The notes beneath the pieces were generated by a model that was not told the origin of the DNA, searched no databases, and saw nothing but the letters and a program-made list of their open reading frames with translations. Source: Oscillospiraceae bacterium (GTDB lineage Bacteria > Bacillota > Clostridia > Oscillospirales > Oscillospiraceae). Taken from it: 32,824 nucleotides of DNA. The stretch covers positions 1 to 32,824 of the forward strand of contig JAISKH010000003.1 in assembly GCA_031261325.1 (NCBI GenBank), in the 5' to 3' direction. The translations under genes and the position numbers were made by a program. Shown here piece after piece: positions 19,401 through 26,093 of this stretch (the stretch's first letter is position 1; the number at the start of each line of letters is the position of its first letter).

Positions 19401-22400
19401 CAACGCCCGTTATTGCCGCGGGCGCGGCGCCGCTCGCTCCGTTCAGATTATAGCTTACAGTCAACCCGCTCTTCGGCGAATACTGCGCCGTTAGCGTGAT
19501 GTAGCCGAGACTTGGGTTTTCCGCGAGCGAGCCGAACGTGTCGTCGGCGGTAACGCCGGACTTCGTGCCGTTTGCGGAAACGCTCCACGTTGAGAAGTCA
19601 TAGCCCGTCGGCGGCGTTGGAGGACTTGGCGGCAGCAGGTCTTTGTCGCCCAAGTGCACGGTCATTGCCGCAATCGAGGACGGCTCGCCGCCGTTGGTTT
19701 CGTAACGAACCTGATACGTCGGTTCCGCCTGCCATTGCGCGTATAGCTTAACCTCAGAAACGCTGTCGTCGCTCACAAGCTGGGAGTAGGGCGTGCCGTT
19801 ATATACGGACGCGCCGCTGCCGTCCGCCGCCGTGTTCCAACCCATGAATATGTTATGGAGCCACTTCGGCTCGCCCGTGTCCGGCGGCACAAGCCCGTTC
19901 TGCGACCAGAGCACGTTGCTTTTGGAAGTGCCGACAGGATTGGCACCGCCGTTATTATCGTAGTTTACCGTATACAGCTTCGGCGTCCATTGCGCTTCCA
20001 GTATGATGAATTGCGCGTTCTCAGCCGCGAGTGTTTCATATGTTTGATTACTGACGGTAATCCCCGTGTTCACGCCCGCGCCGTTATTTACGACCGTCCA
20101 ACCGCCGAAAGTGTAGCCCGTGCGCGTCGTTGTCGGCAGGGTGACTATCATAGAGGATACGAAGTCCTCAATCGGATACTCGGCGTTTGGAATAACCGTC
20201 GGGCTTGTCGCACCGTTCAGGTGATATATGACCAGAATTTTCTTAATATCCAGCCATTGCGCCTTCAGGGTAATCTCCGTAATCGCGTCGTTGGTGGCAA
20301 GGACGCTGTAAGTGTCGGTGTTTTTAACGCCCTGCTTTGTGCCGCCGTCAGACACGTCCCAGCCCGTGAAGATAAAATCCTCGCGAGTAGGCACCGCTAC
20401 GGGAACAAAGCCGCCGTCCGTCCACTTTACGTTTTCCCTGACGGGAAAACTGCCGTCGCCGCCGTTCAGGTTATACTTCACGGTGTAACCGCTCTTTTCC
20501 GTCCAACCGGCGAAGAGCGTATGGTCGTCGGCATTCGTCACAATGGTCGCGGGCAAAACCGCGCCGCCCGATACGTTACCCAAGCCGTCGCCGTTCGCGT
20601 TCCAACCCGTGAGCGTGTAGCCGACGCGCGTCGCGGTTGCAAGCGTGCCGTAGGGCGAGTCGTAATTGGCGATTTTTGAAGCGACCGACGTACTGGCGGA
20701 GCTTGCGCCGAGGAAGTTCGCGTTATACGTCACGGTAAGAGTGTTCGGTCTGTACAAAAATACAATTCTCTGCATATTAGTGCTGTGGTACCCCGAAACG
20801 TCACCCGCGCCGTTAATAGTCAAGCCGACTTTATCCTTGTTCTGCCCGAAAAACTGATAGCCGTAAGTCTCGTAATTGGGGATATTATCGGGCGTAATGT
20901 TGTTCGGCGCACCCGTCGAACCCGCGTTTCTCGTGGCGGTAAACGGGAGAGTTGTCGCGTAAGTAATAACGCGGTCGAGCTTTGTGCCCACGCCCGTTAT
21001 CTGGCGGTATATGGGGTTGCCGTCGTCGTCGTAGCTTGAAATGACGGTTGAGCGATACTGCACAATAATCGGCATGACAATCTCAACCTCGCTGGTAGTA
21101 CCAACCCCCTTGTCATACATCTCGTCAGCTTTCGGGTCATTGCCATACCCGCCGAACTCGACGTAGTAACCGTACATACTGGTCGTGGAGGTGGCTGCAA
21201 AATCGTTCCACGTGTCAGGCTTCGCGTTCGTAAAGGTTGCGCTTGAGCCGGTGTCGGGGTCTACAGCCGTCAGAGATTTACTGCCGCTTGTATAGGCGAA
21301 CTGTAGGCAATATTCGGTACCGGAGTTGTTCGGCTCCGCTCCCGTTGCCTTTGTCCTGCCGACATATTTGCCGTTTGAGTTAAAAAAGTGGTCATAGCCG
21401 TAAGTGTTATTGAAGTTGTGATAAACGCCCGTTGCCGCGCCGTCACCTGTGCTGCCTGCGGAAGTGACGCGCGTGTAAAACACAAGCGGACCGACGGATT
21501 TGCCGCGGTTGGGGTCGATGACAAGGCTCTGCACATTAGACAACGGTTTTGCAGGCACAGGTTCGGTATCGTATGCGCCGTAGTAGGTGTAAGCCTTTGT
21601 GTCGGAGTTATATATCGACCACGCGTTGGACGGCACCGTGGTCATGCCGCTCGGATAATACTGATACGCGGGTCCGCCCGCCGCATAGCCCGCCGTTGTA
21701 ATGTTATACACCGTCCACGCCTCGGGTCCGTCCGCCCAGTACCACTCCTTGCCGTTCGCCGTACCGGTATCGAAACTGCTTGCCGCCGTTGCGATACTGG
21801 CGTCGTCCTTTATTTTCGGAGTGCCCGTACCCGTCTTTACCATACGCGTGCCGCCGAGCCAACCGCAGTCTTTGGCTATAGCCGAGTAAACCTGCATTTG
21901 CTCGGCTTCACTTGTGATTGTTGCAAGATAACCGTGCAAAACCTTTGTGGGGTCGTCGGGAAAACGCGGGTCTTGCATAGTTGCTGTTTTTGCCGCATTG
22001 TATGCGTTAAACCAATTTGTAGCGCCCGATACGAACTTATAAAAATGCAAATACCCCTCCGCGTCTTGATATAGCGTCACTTTTTCCTTGTCGGCTGTGA
22101 TTGATACCGTGGAGCCGTCGGGCGGGAACTTGTCGGTTTCCGCCAGCGTAAAGGATATGCTCTCAAGGTCGGTCTTTAGCTGCGCGGCTGTCCTGCTGCC
22201 CGACTTGATTATGGCGGTGAGATTCCGAGGGCTGCCCGTCGTGTCGGAGGTGAGTGTCCACACGGTTGCCAGAGCTGAATAATTGATAGTCAGCTCCGCG
22301 GGGTATATAACGGTAAAGCTCTGATACGACTGGGCGAATATGTCGTTAATCGAGATGTTGTATTTAACCGTACCATCGACAACGGAACCGCGCACCGCAA

Positions 22401-22518
22401 ACATAATCGGGTTGTCCACGGTAGTTACAGCCGCCCGAGCGGGCGTCGCCGGCAGCAGCGCGAAAAGCATCAGCCCGCTGATGAGCAGCGCCATTGCTCT
22501 GTTGATAAACTTCTTCAT
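13423..22518 (-). CDS. Giant SLH-anchored surface protein with C-type-lectin-like head and InlB-type repeats
   Basis: A 3031-residue protein. ATG 22518 follows AAGGAG; the signal peptide is residues 1-29 (cleavage near TPARA). After a beta-rich domain, residues about 155-458 look like a C-type lectin fold: GYLATITSEAEQ, WLGG, WYWADGPE, EPNN at 395-398, WND at 437-439 and a final VEFGGYG. About 592-1780 hold 13 InlB B-repeat-like units (Flg_new; Y.LNGG...GW...LYAQW). About 1780-2272 hold five divergent units (PATG...GY.FVGW...APAKVG...YVA.F). Then come a beta region, a Cna-B/carboxypeptidase-regulatory-like domain (about 2440-2500), one more InlB-type unit (about 2710-2784), an acidic Pro linker and three SLH domains from about 2818 (GYPDG.V.P...ITRAE). 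SLH domains bind secondary cell-wall polymer. Adhesion or a stalk role is inferred. Confidence 0.92.
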   Translation of the reverse strand: MKKFINRAMALLISGLMLFALLPATPARAAVTTVDNPIMFAVRGSVVDGTVKYNISINDIFAQSYQSFTVIYPAELTINYSALATVWTLTSDTTGSPRNLTAIIKSGSRTAAQLKTDLESISFTLAETDKFPPDGSTVSITADKEKVTLYQDAEGYLHFYKFVSGATNWFNAYNAAKTATMQDPRFPDDPTKVLHGYLATITSEAEQMQVYSAIAKDCGWLGGTRMVKTGTGTPKIKDDASIATAASSFDTGTANGKEWYWADGPEAWTVYNITTAGYAAGGPAYQYYPSGMTTVPSNAWSIYNSDTKAYTYYGAYDTEPVPAKPLSNVQSLVIDPNRGKSVGPLVFYTRVTSAGSTGDGAATGVYHNFNNTYGYDHFFNSNGKYVGRTKATGAEPNNSGTEYCLQFAYTSGSKSLTAVDPDTGSSATFTNAKPDTWNDFAATSTTSMYGYYVEFGGYGNDPKADEMYDKGVGTTSEVEIVMPIIVQYRSTVISSYDDDGNPIYRQITGVGTKLDRVITYATTLPFTATRNAGSTGAPNNITPDNIPNYETYGYQFFGQNKDKVGLTINGAGDVSGYHSTNMQRIVFLYRPNTLTVTYNANFLGASSASTSVASKIANYDSPYGTLATATRVGYTLTGWNANGDGLGNVSGGAVLPATIVTNADDHTLFAGWTEKSGYTVKYNLNGGDGSFPVRENVKWTDGGFVPVAVPTREDFIFTGWDVSDGGTKQGVKNTDTYSVLATNDAITEITLKAQWLDIKKILVIYHLNGATSPTVIPNAEYPIEDFVSSMIVTLPTTTRTGYTFGGWTVVNNGAGVNTGITVSNQTYETLAAENAQFIILEAQWTPKLYTVNYDNNGGANPVGTSKSNVLWSQNGLVPPDTGEPKWLHNIFMGWNTAADGSGASVYNGTPYSQLVSDDSVSEVKLYAQWQAEPTYQVRYETNGGEPSSIAAMTVHLGDKDLLPPSPPTPPTGYDFSTWSVSANGTKSGVTADDTFGSLAENPSLGYITLTAQYSPKSGLTVSYNLNGASGAAPAAITGVVWTQKKLIPDSDPANVGKVFVGWNTMANGSGRFITNADTFGSIVDMNDKLTSATLFAQWADATTYTVRYDLNGGTSDSITNVTLYDLADIVPAPLPTAPAGYTFVNWVVADNGYGQTGNQTNPIIPDGETITYSKLCYGGANVANAAKYILLKAVYEERSDFAVTYNPNYDGAVAGSLTGVKWTQNGFVPVPESVALNVSNPGHNLLGWTTDAGGSNTFVQSATQYSDLTGGNDTVPITLYAQWENAHFLVNYDLNGGFAVGTDSFGSTPVGFDDTGLVPVAIPKRIGFQLSGWSVSKNGSKDNVTNGDSFRSLADPGVTYITLQAKWVAKEYAVKYDSNGGLPADILNLPVKWSQDNLLPALTMTRTGYSFVDWALSKQENDTAVTQAVDGATKYSDLALRDDGYDYENITLQAQWIAKSNYKVNYDLNYTNAPSFAARENVKWTDTVLPTEPPTRAGWTLTGWTFGTPTGSAVAGTDLYSALVGNNDATTEIYLYAQWVPKTYTVKYLPGSVTLGATDENGNAAGTYDAYWWKNYPTDGPDDVAEKGAKKTAIPDYSGITWSAVETPDTAADYKPAESVVIPPRWLYIDALGYHFAGWKLSYDGRSDVDVTESSVIPGPNPLPFSSFAHDDGVEYITITGTWAKSYAVFYDLEGGNYDGATVSVTNYYTSLTDEVTTLHAPKRAGFSFSGWKLTKLEAATVDGLINYEAETKIGKYEELAATPSEGVAPNVTLAAQWTEDAPVAINYAVKTRANDGKAQDDDFGGYISSPTNGSQSVLPATGTATATVVGKSGYSFVGWFAASDASYATSLSTALTFSPAKVGGLNVVGSYVALFEENANVAITYAAVTVNAASGTAGGTVDSVGESLAPATGNALGATATFKPGYTFIGWFARQEAGHDYLNDTPLADEVFAPAKVGGVNVAGNYVAVFKENADVTIKYGALTYTNKGALTTAAVGGIVDSSGEELSPATGTAVGTTAAASAGYTFKGWFARAEEYDYLNNTPIVGTPLYAPAKVGELNVDGDYVAVFQENADAVITYTVKTHAHDGTAQADGFGGSIVLPFGGSQSVPPATGNAQATVAAKSGYKLVGWYAASDTGFTNKFGDGASFAPAKVGELNVSGDYVALFEEDEAVEITYAAVTEGESDGTTGGIVHLDGDVNLSGESLAPATGVALGAIATANIGSGYELIGWYELGTDYASTEPITPNATFVPTKSADKLNFSADYVAYFRLKVYGAEVRVYKDGVLWNDDGAPTISVKKNDAGDAISDLSTLLFGEYMIYANDVSTGVWLTVDNSTNSTQLSYYTVVFDVADAGDAVGSTVSATYNGEPIESGDIVLGGGALKITAAGDGAYNGAYAYLWSGSETDGETTAAQFTAKSLGNRVDALCTVTGTHRYTFRIRVIDDAGKPLENATVAIDQSGKNMDNGATDTGGIFVPNNLPAGYYNAVVSYKNGEREIVANKLIHITEDGERVIQLTLGNGLGSLGSEFNQVETVPTVAAGDLDDVYIAAPAENATSGVTAEDKSAYEDGGRIWIRLEAEDVNDEQQIQRDEIETLAFYDGKGFAFELDLSAYKDVTLAGEELVTTTRLAELNSLVDICIYLPVADQGQTGYAVYRWHNGSAERLPQFPVKNSVGEYFQMSADSTMIILTVKRFSVYMVAYNKADAVAEPITVTLDENYESKLADAVKTVKLLAGESHSLPVPTRDGYNFLNWATEKDGGGNIYPAEVAIVFEKDTTLYAQWERVDNSGNSPDFPTTADSDDEPESEPPKPPLNKREHFAYIVGYPDGNVRPDGLITRAETATILFRLLEDNTSTDDNNFTDAQEGQWFNTAVSTLAKLGVMKGYPDGSVKPESDITRAEFVALVARFFEAPVGGSMPYGDVPTGHWATEYIISAYNAGIIQGYPDGTFRPESPISRAEAITIINRLLDRHVETEDELLPDMTTWRDNADAGVWYYFDIQEATNSHNYVREANSASESWTEVLPVLEISAQ
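15703..17177 (-). repeat. Five divergent InlB-type repeats, about 98 residues each
   Basis: Units share PATG, GY.(F/L).GW, APAKVG..NV.G.YVA.F and begin with (A/I)TYA-like strands. Unit 4 resembles unit 1, and unit 5 resembles unit 2, more closely than their neighbours, pointing to duplication of a multi-unit block. Confidence 0.75.
17178..20745 (-). repeat. Thirteen InlB B-repeat-like units
   Basis: Each unit of roughly 75-130 residues starts with a YTVKYDLNGG-like strand, has a central GW and closes with an AQW-like triplet. Unit 12 is longer than the rest, with an insert rich in Asp, Pro and Trp. Confidence 0.8.
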
Positions 22519-22603
22519 ATATATACTCCTTACAACTTGCGCCCAACCTCTGCCGCAATAAGGCAAATTTTGGCAAGACACAAACGGTTATTTTATTAAG
22601 CGC

Positions 22604-22632
22604 ATTATATCACGTTTATACACGAAAAGCAA
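22604..22632 (-). promoter_or_regulatory. Promoter of the giant SLH gene
   Basis: Minus strand: TTGCTT (22632-22627), 17-bp spacer, TATAAT (22609-22604). It leaves a leader of about 80 nt before the start at 22518. Confidence 0.65.
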
Positions 22633-22726
22633 CGTTTTGCAACCAATATCGGCAATTTTTGTCATAATGTGCGAAAAACGCCAAAAGATAGTTCCGCGCC
22701 TTGTTAACTGCGTTCGTCGGCGCGAA

Positions 22727-22753
22727 AAGCCCGCCCCCTAAAGGGCGGACTTT
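22727..22753 (-). terminator. Terminator of the sortase-substrate gene
   Basis: A 10-bp stem with one mismatch, AAGCCCGCCC (22727-22736) with GGGCGGACTT (22743-22752), followed on the minus strand by a short T-run. It lies about 20 bp after the stop codon. Confidence 0.65.
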
Positions 22754-22773
22754 CCGTTCTCGTTAATATCGCA

Positions 22774-24807
22774 TTACTGCTTAAATCCATATTTCTTCTT
22801 GCCTGTCAGAGCGGCAATTCCAAGGAGTGCCGCGCCGCCGAGCATGAGCGGCAAGCAGAGCGCAACGCCCTCGTCGCCCGTCTTGGGCACTTCGGCAACA
22901 GGCGGAATGTACTCGACGAAAACCCAATTGCCGTTTTCGGTCTTGTGCCACTCGCCGTGCGGTGTGCCGTCCTCGCCAAGCTCGATGTACGAATCCTCGT
23001 CGTCGCCCGGCACTATTGTGTCGCCCGGAATCATCGGCAGCGGCGGTTGCTCCGCCGGCGGCGCGTATTCGGGTGTCTGCTCCGGAGCTATCGGAGGCTC
23101 GGGAGACTCGTCAGGCTCGGGGGAGGGTTCCTGCGGCTCTTCGGGAACCTGCGACGGTTCGGGAGACTCGTCAGGCTTCGGAGTGGGTTCCTGTGGCTCT
23201 TCGGGTGACGGAGACGGTATCGGTGACGGCTCCGGCTTTGCGGGAGGGTTCGGGAACTCGGGGGTGTTAACCTCGATTTTCTCCCAAGCCGCGTAAACGG
23301 TCTTGTCGCCGTCCATCGTCACGTCGCTTATCGCGACTTCAAGCTTCTCGTCCGCGTACCAACCGACGAAGTTGTAGTCGGGGCGCGTCGGCTTCTCTGT
23401 CAGCTCGTGCACTTCGCCGTCGGGAATGAGCAGAGAGTCGAGCGCGCTGCCGCCGTTTGTCACGAATGTAAGCTCGTGCTCAACGGGGGCAAGTCTGACT
23501 GTCAGCGGAATTACAATGGGGTCGCTCGAGAAGTCCGTGTAATTGTCGCCGTTAACCTGCTCGTTAAACAGCTTGACCTTATAGCTTCCGATAGGCATGT
23601 CGGACGGAAGCTCAATGTTCGCCGCGCCGTCAGCCGCGTCATTCAGCTTACCGTAGAACAGCACGTTGTCATTCTCGTCCGTAATCACGCAGGAAACGTA
23701 CTTGTCCGCGCCGATAATCGCGCCGTCATAGTCAACGCTTATCGTGCCGCCGGGAGCCGCAACGCGCGGGCTTAAATCCGGCACGTTCAGGTTCAGGAAA
23801 CTTGTGTCAAAGTCTATTATCGTGAATTTGACTTTGCTGCCGGATGTCGGCGTCGCCGCTATAAGTCCGTCGCCTAAATTCGCGGCGGGTTTACCGTTCG
23901 CGGAGGCTTCCGACGTGAACAGCGCGTTATCCAAGTTCAGGTTCAGCGCGGGTCGCGCGGTCATGGAGGATAGGTATCCGGCAAAGCCGCTGGGTCCTAA
24001 CTGCAACGCATTCCACGTAGAACCGGGTGCAAATGCCATTAACGCATACGGTACGGGGCGTTGCGTGGACGCGGAGCGGAGCCAATAGGGAGCCGTATAT
24101 TTGCGTACGTTTGAGTTGCCGATGGTAACCCATTCAAAGTATGACAGAGGCCACAGTTTCTGATTTGCAACATCTGCGCCAAGCATTCGATAGTCAACGC
24201 AACCGTTTGGACGAACGTCCGCAGTCGGCGTGAGTGTTCTGACATTGATTAAGTAGTATTCTCTGGGGGACAAAGCCGCGTATTCAGCCGCGATTTCCTC
24301 CATGCGCTGCAGCAGCGCGCTGCCAAAGTATTCATTCGGCTCCGCCCAGCCCGGGTTTTCGCCAAGGTTATTTTTGTACCAATAGCTGTCGAGAAACTGC
24401 GTAAATAGTGACATGTCGGACGGTTTGTTACTTGAGTCTAAAAAATGCCAAGTCTCGCGGAATACCGTCGGACCGTAGATGCTCCAGTCGTAGGTCCATT
24501 TACTGCTGTCGTCGCCCTCGGGGTGGCTGCCTGTAATCAGCAGCGTAATGTTTTTACCGGGCGCGTCTGTGAAAATCCCCGTCGTTCCGTCGCCGACGAT
24601 GTACCATTCCTCTCCGGCGAAGCCGACTAGCGTTCCCACATGAGTGCCGTCCGTAACTACCAGCACGGGAAGCCCCGCGACTATTTTCGCGGCGGACGCG
24701 CTCTTCGCGCCGAAAGGAATGAAAGCGAAAAGCATCGCAATTGCAACGGTTAGTGCAAGGAAGCGTCCAAATCCCTGCGGACATAATCTTCTTATTCTTG
24801 CGTTCAT
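22774..24807 (-). CDS. Sortase-anchored (VPKTG) surface protein with DUF6273-like and InlB-type domains
   Basis: A 677-residue protein. The ATG at 24807 follows a perfect GAAGGAGGT. Signal peptide residues 1-39 (AKSASA). Residues about 90-295 resemble the DUF6273 surface domain (YWLRS near 243, closing with TARPALNLNL near 290). A beta-sandwich-like segment follows, then one InlB-type repeat (about 441-511, FVTNGG...FVGWY...TVYAAW), a Pro/Glu-rich wall-spanning linker (about 515-585) with repeated EEPQEP and PDESPEP, and a C-terminal sorting signal: VPKTGD at 640-645, a hydrophobic helix and KKKYGFKQ. VPKTG is a variant of LPXTG, so sortase attachment to peptidoglycan is expected. No sortase gene is in the window. 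It lies upstream of, and parallel to, the giant SLH gene but has its own promoter and terminator. Confidence 0.9.
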   Translation of the reverse strand: MNARIRRLCPQGFGRFLALTVAIAMLFAFIPFGAKSASAAKIVAGLPVLVVTDGTHVGTLVGFAGEEWYIVGDGTTGIFTDAPGKNITLLITGSHPEGDDSSKWTYDWSIYGPTVFRETWHFLDSSNKPSDMSLFTQFLDSYWYKNNLGENPGWAEPNEYFGSALLQRMEEIAAEYAALSPREYYLINVRTLTPTADVRPNGCVDYRMLGADVANQKLWPLSYFEWVTIGNSNVRKYTAPYWLRSASTQRPVPYALMAFAPGSTWNALQLGPSGFAGYLSSMTARPALNLNLDNALFTSEASANGKPAANLGDGLIAATPTSGSKVKFTIIDFDTSFLNLNVPDLSPRVAAPGGTISVDYDGAIIGADKYVSCVITDENDNVLFYGKLNDAADGAANIELPSDMPIGSYKVKLFNEQVNGDNYTDFSSDPIVIPLTVRLAPVEHELTFVTNGGSALDSLLIPDGEVHELTEKPTRPDYNFVGWYADEKLEVAISDVTMDGDKTVYAAWEKIEVNTPEFPNPPAKPEPSPIPSPSPEEPQEPTPKPDESPEPSQVPEEPQEPSPEPDESPEPPIAPEQTPEYAPPAEQPPLPMIPGDTIVPGDDEDSYIELGEDGTPHGEWHKTENGNWVFVEYIPPVAEVPKTGDEGVALCLPLMLGGAALLGIAALTGKKKYGFKQ

Positions 24808-24906
24808 ATGTATTACCTCCTTCAAATTTTCGGGCTTGTTCTCCCGAGCTATGGTATTATTGTAGCCGAGGAAGCAACTTGCGAGTCAAGACTTAATTTG
24901 AAATAA

Positions 24907-24935
24907 ATTATATTTCTTAAAACGCCGAATCGCAA
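24907..24935 (-). promoter_or_regulatory. Promoter of the sortase-substrate gene
   Basis: Minus strand: TTGCGA (24935-24930), 17-bp spacer, TATAAT (24912-24907). A second weaker candidate lies closer to the gene (TTGACT with TACAAT, but a 19-bp spacer). Confidence 0.55.
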
Positions 24936-24987
24936 AGGCTCGCGCCGTTAATTCGCCGCAATCGCCGACTTTACCACTGAAAATCGG

Positions 24988-25002
24988 CGGAAGTCACTTC
25001 CG
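24988..25002. promoter_or_regulatory. Perfect palindrome between divergent promoters, candidate operator
   Basis: CGGAAGT-C-ACTTCCG, two perfect 7-bp arms around one base. It lies between the minus-strand promoter at 24907 and the plus-strand promoter at 25023. Confidence 0.5.
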
Positions 25003-25022
25003 AGTTTTGGCGACGACGAGTA

Positions 25023-25051
25023 TTGCTTTTGCGTCGCCGTCGGTGTATAAT
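25023..25051 (+). promoter_or_regulatory. Promoter of the MerR-type regulator
   Basis: TTGCTT (25023-25028), 17-bp spacer, TATAAT (25046-25051). The 17-bp spacer means this is not itself a classic MerR-activated promoter, which has 19-20 bp. Confidence 0.7.
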
Positions 25052-25075
25052 TGCGATATGAAAGGGGCGACGACA

Positions 25076-25921
25076 ATGAACACGAATACCGACCACACAT
25101 ATTTTGAGGGAGTAGACGCAAGCCGTCTTATTTCCGCGCGCGATTTTTCAAAAATCACAAAGGTGCCTGTCTCAACGCTGAAGTATTACGACGAGATTGG
25201 TCTGTTCAAACCGTTGCGGCGCGGAGAAAACGGGTACCGCTATTACGCTCCGCAGCAGGTCGTCACCGTGAACTTTATCCGCGTGTTGACGCAATGCGGC
25301 GTGCCGCTGAAAACAATCAGCGAGATGGAGAAGAACCGCAACCCGAAAGATTTGCTGCAAGTCCTGCACAAGCACGAGATTGAATTGGACAGGGAAATGC
25401 GCAGCCTGCGGGAGCGTTACTCCGTGCTGCACGTTTTTGTGGACATGATTTTCACGGGCTTGCTTGCGGACGAGAGCGTTTTCGCGGTTGAGGACATGCC
25501 CGCAACCCCGCTGCTGATGGGCGCGGAAATAGTCAGCAGCAACAATACCGCCTTTTACGAATCGTTCGTCCGTTTCATCGCGCAAACCCCGCGCGTAAAC
25601 CTCAGCTTCCCCGTCGGCGGACTGTTCAAGGATATGGCGAGCTATCTGTCCGCGCCGTCCGAGCCGACGCGATTCTTCTCGATTGACCCGTTTGGGGACA
25701 ACGAAAAACACGCCGGGCGTTACCTTGTCGGTTACACACGTGGGTTTTACGGGCAAATGAACGATTTACCCGAAAAAATGGCGGCATATGCCGAGGAGCG
25801 AGACATGCAGCTAATCGGTGCCGTGTATACCATATATCTTCACGATGAGGTAAGCATAAGCGACCCCGAAAACTATCTGCTCCAAGTTTCGGTGCAGGTA
25901 AAGGAAAAGACGCGGAGGTAA
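25076..25921 (+). CDS. MerR-family transcriptional regulator with effector-binding-like domain
   Basis: A 281-residue protein. The ATG at 25076 follows AAAGGGG; an earlier in-frame ATG at 25058 would sit at the transcription start. An N-terminal extension of about 20 residues precedes the HTH (SARDFSKITKVPVSTLKYYDEIGLFKPLRR), which is followed by GYRYYAPQQV, the MerR wing, and a dimerisation helix (LHKHEIELDREMRSLRERY). The C-terminal 150 residues resemble the GyrI-like effector-binding domains of BmrR-type regulators, which bind small hydrophobic or cationic molecules. It is divergent from the sortase-substrate gene and may regulate it or itself; no efflux pump is adjacent. Confidence 0.88.
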   Translation: MNTNTDHTYFEGVDASRLISARDFSKITKVPVSTLKYYDEIGLFKPLRRGENGYRYYAPQQVVTVNFIRVLTQCGVPLKTISEMEKNRNPKDLLQVLHKHEIELDREMRSLRERYSVLHVFVDMIFTGLLADESVFAVEDMPATPLLMGAEIVSSNNTAFYESFVRFIAQTPRVNLSFPVGGLFKDMASYLSAPSEPTRFFSIDPFGDNEKHAGRYLVGYTRGFYGQMNDLPEKMAAYAEERDMQLIGAVYTIYLHDEVSISDPENYLLQVSVQVKEKTRR

Positions 25922-25959
25922 AACGCGCCCGAGCCATGAAAATATTTTCAGAAGGCACA

Positions 25960-25990
25960 AAATCCGTTGGTTATCCAACGGATTTATTTT
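25960..25990 (+). terminator. Terminator of the MerR-type gene
   Basis: A perfect 11-bp stem AAATCCGTTGG (25960-25970) with CCAACGGATTT (25975-25985), TTAT loop, then a T-rich tail. Confidence 0.9.
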
Positions 25991-26093
25991 TCCCGCCATA
26001 GTACAATAGAGCCGTGAACCAAGTTAGTGAATTGCGCGGCGAATTGTCGCGCACACTACCGCGGACGAATTAAGAAAACGGGAGGGCAACATT

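Noticed and set aside
13426-22561. Many long plus-strand ORFs opposite the giant gene (for example 13426-14667, 15142-16368, 17359-18315, 19855-20679)
   Set aside because: They lie wholly antisense to a protein with clear domains; their Arg/Val-rich composition is the usual shadow of GC-rich codons.
22774-24807. Diversity-generating retroelement target (DUF6273/lectin-type surface protein)
   Set aside because: The two surface heads could be such targets, but no reverse transcriptase and no template-repeat pair is visible in the window.
25058-25075. Earlier ATG start for the MerR-type regulator
   Set aside because: It coincides with the predicted transcription start, so it would be leaderless; AAAGGGG fits the ATG at 25076.
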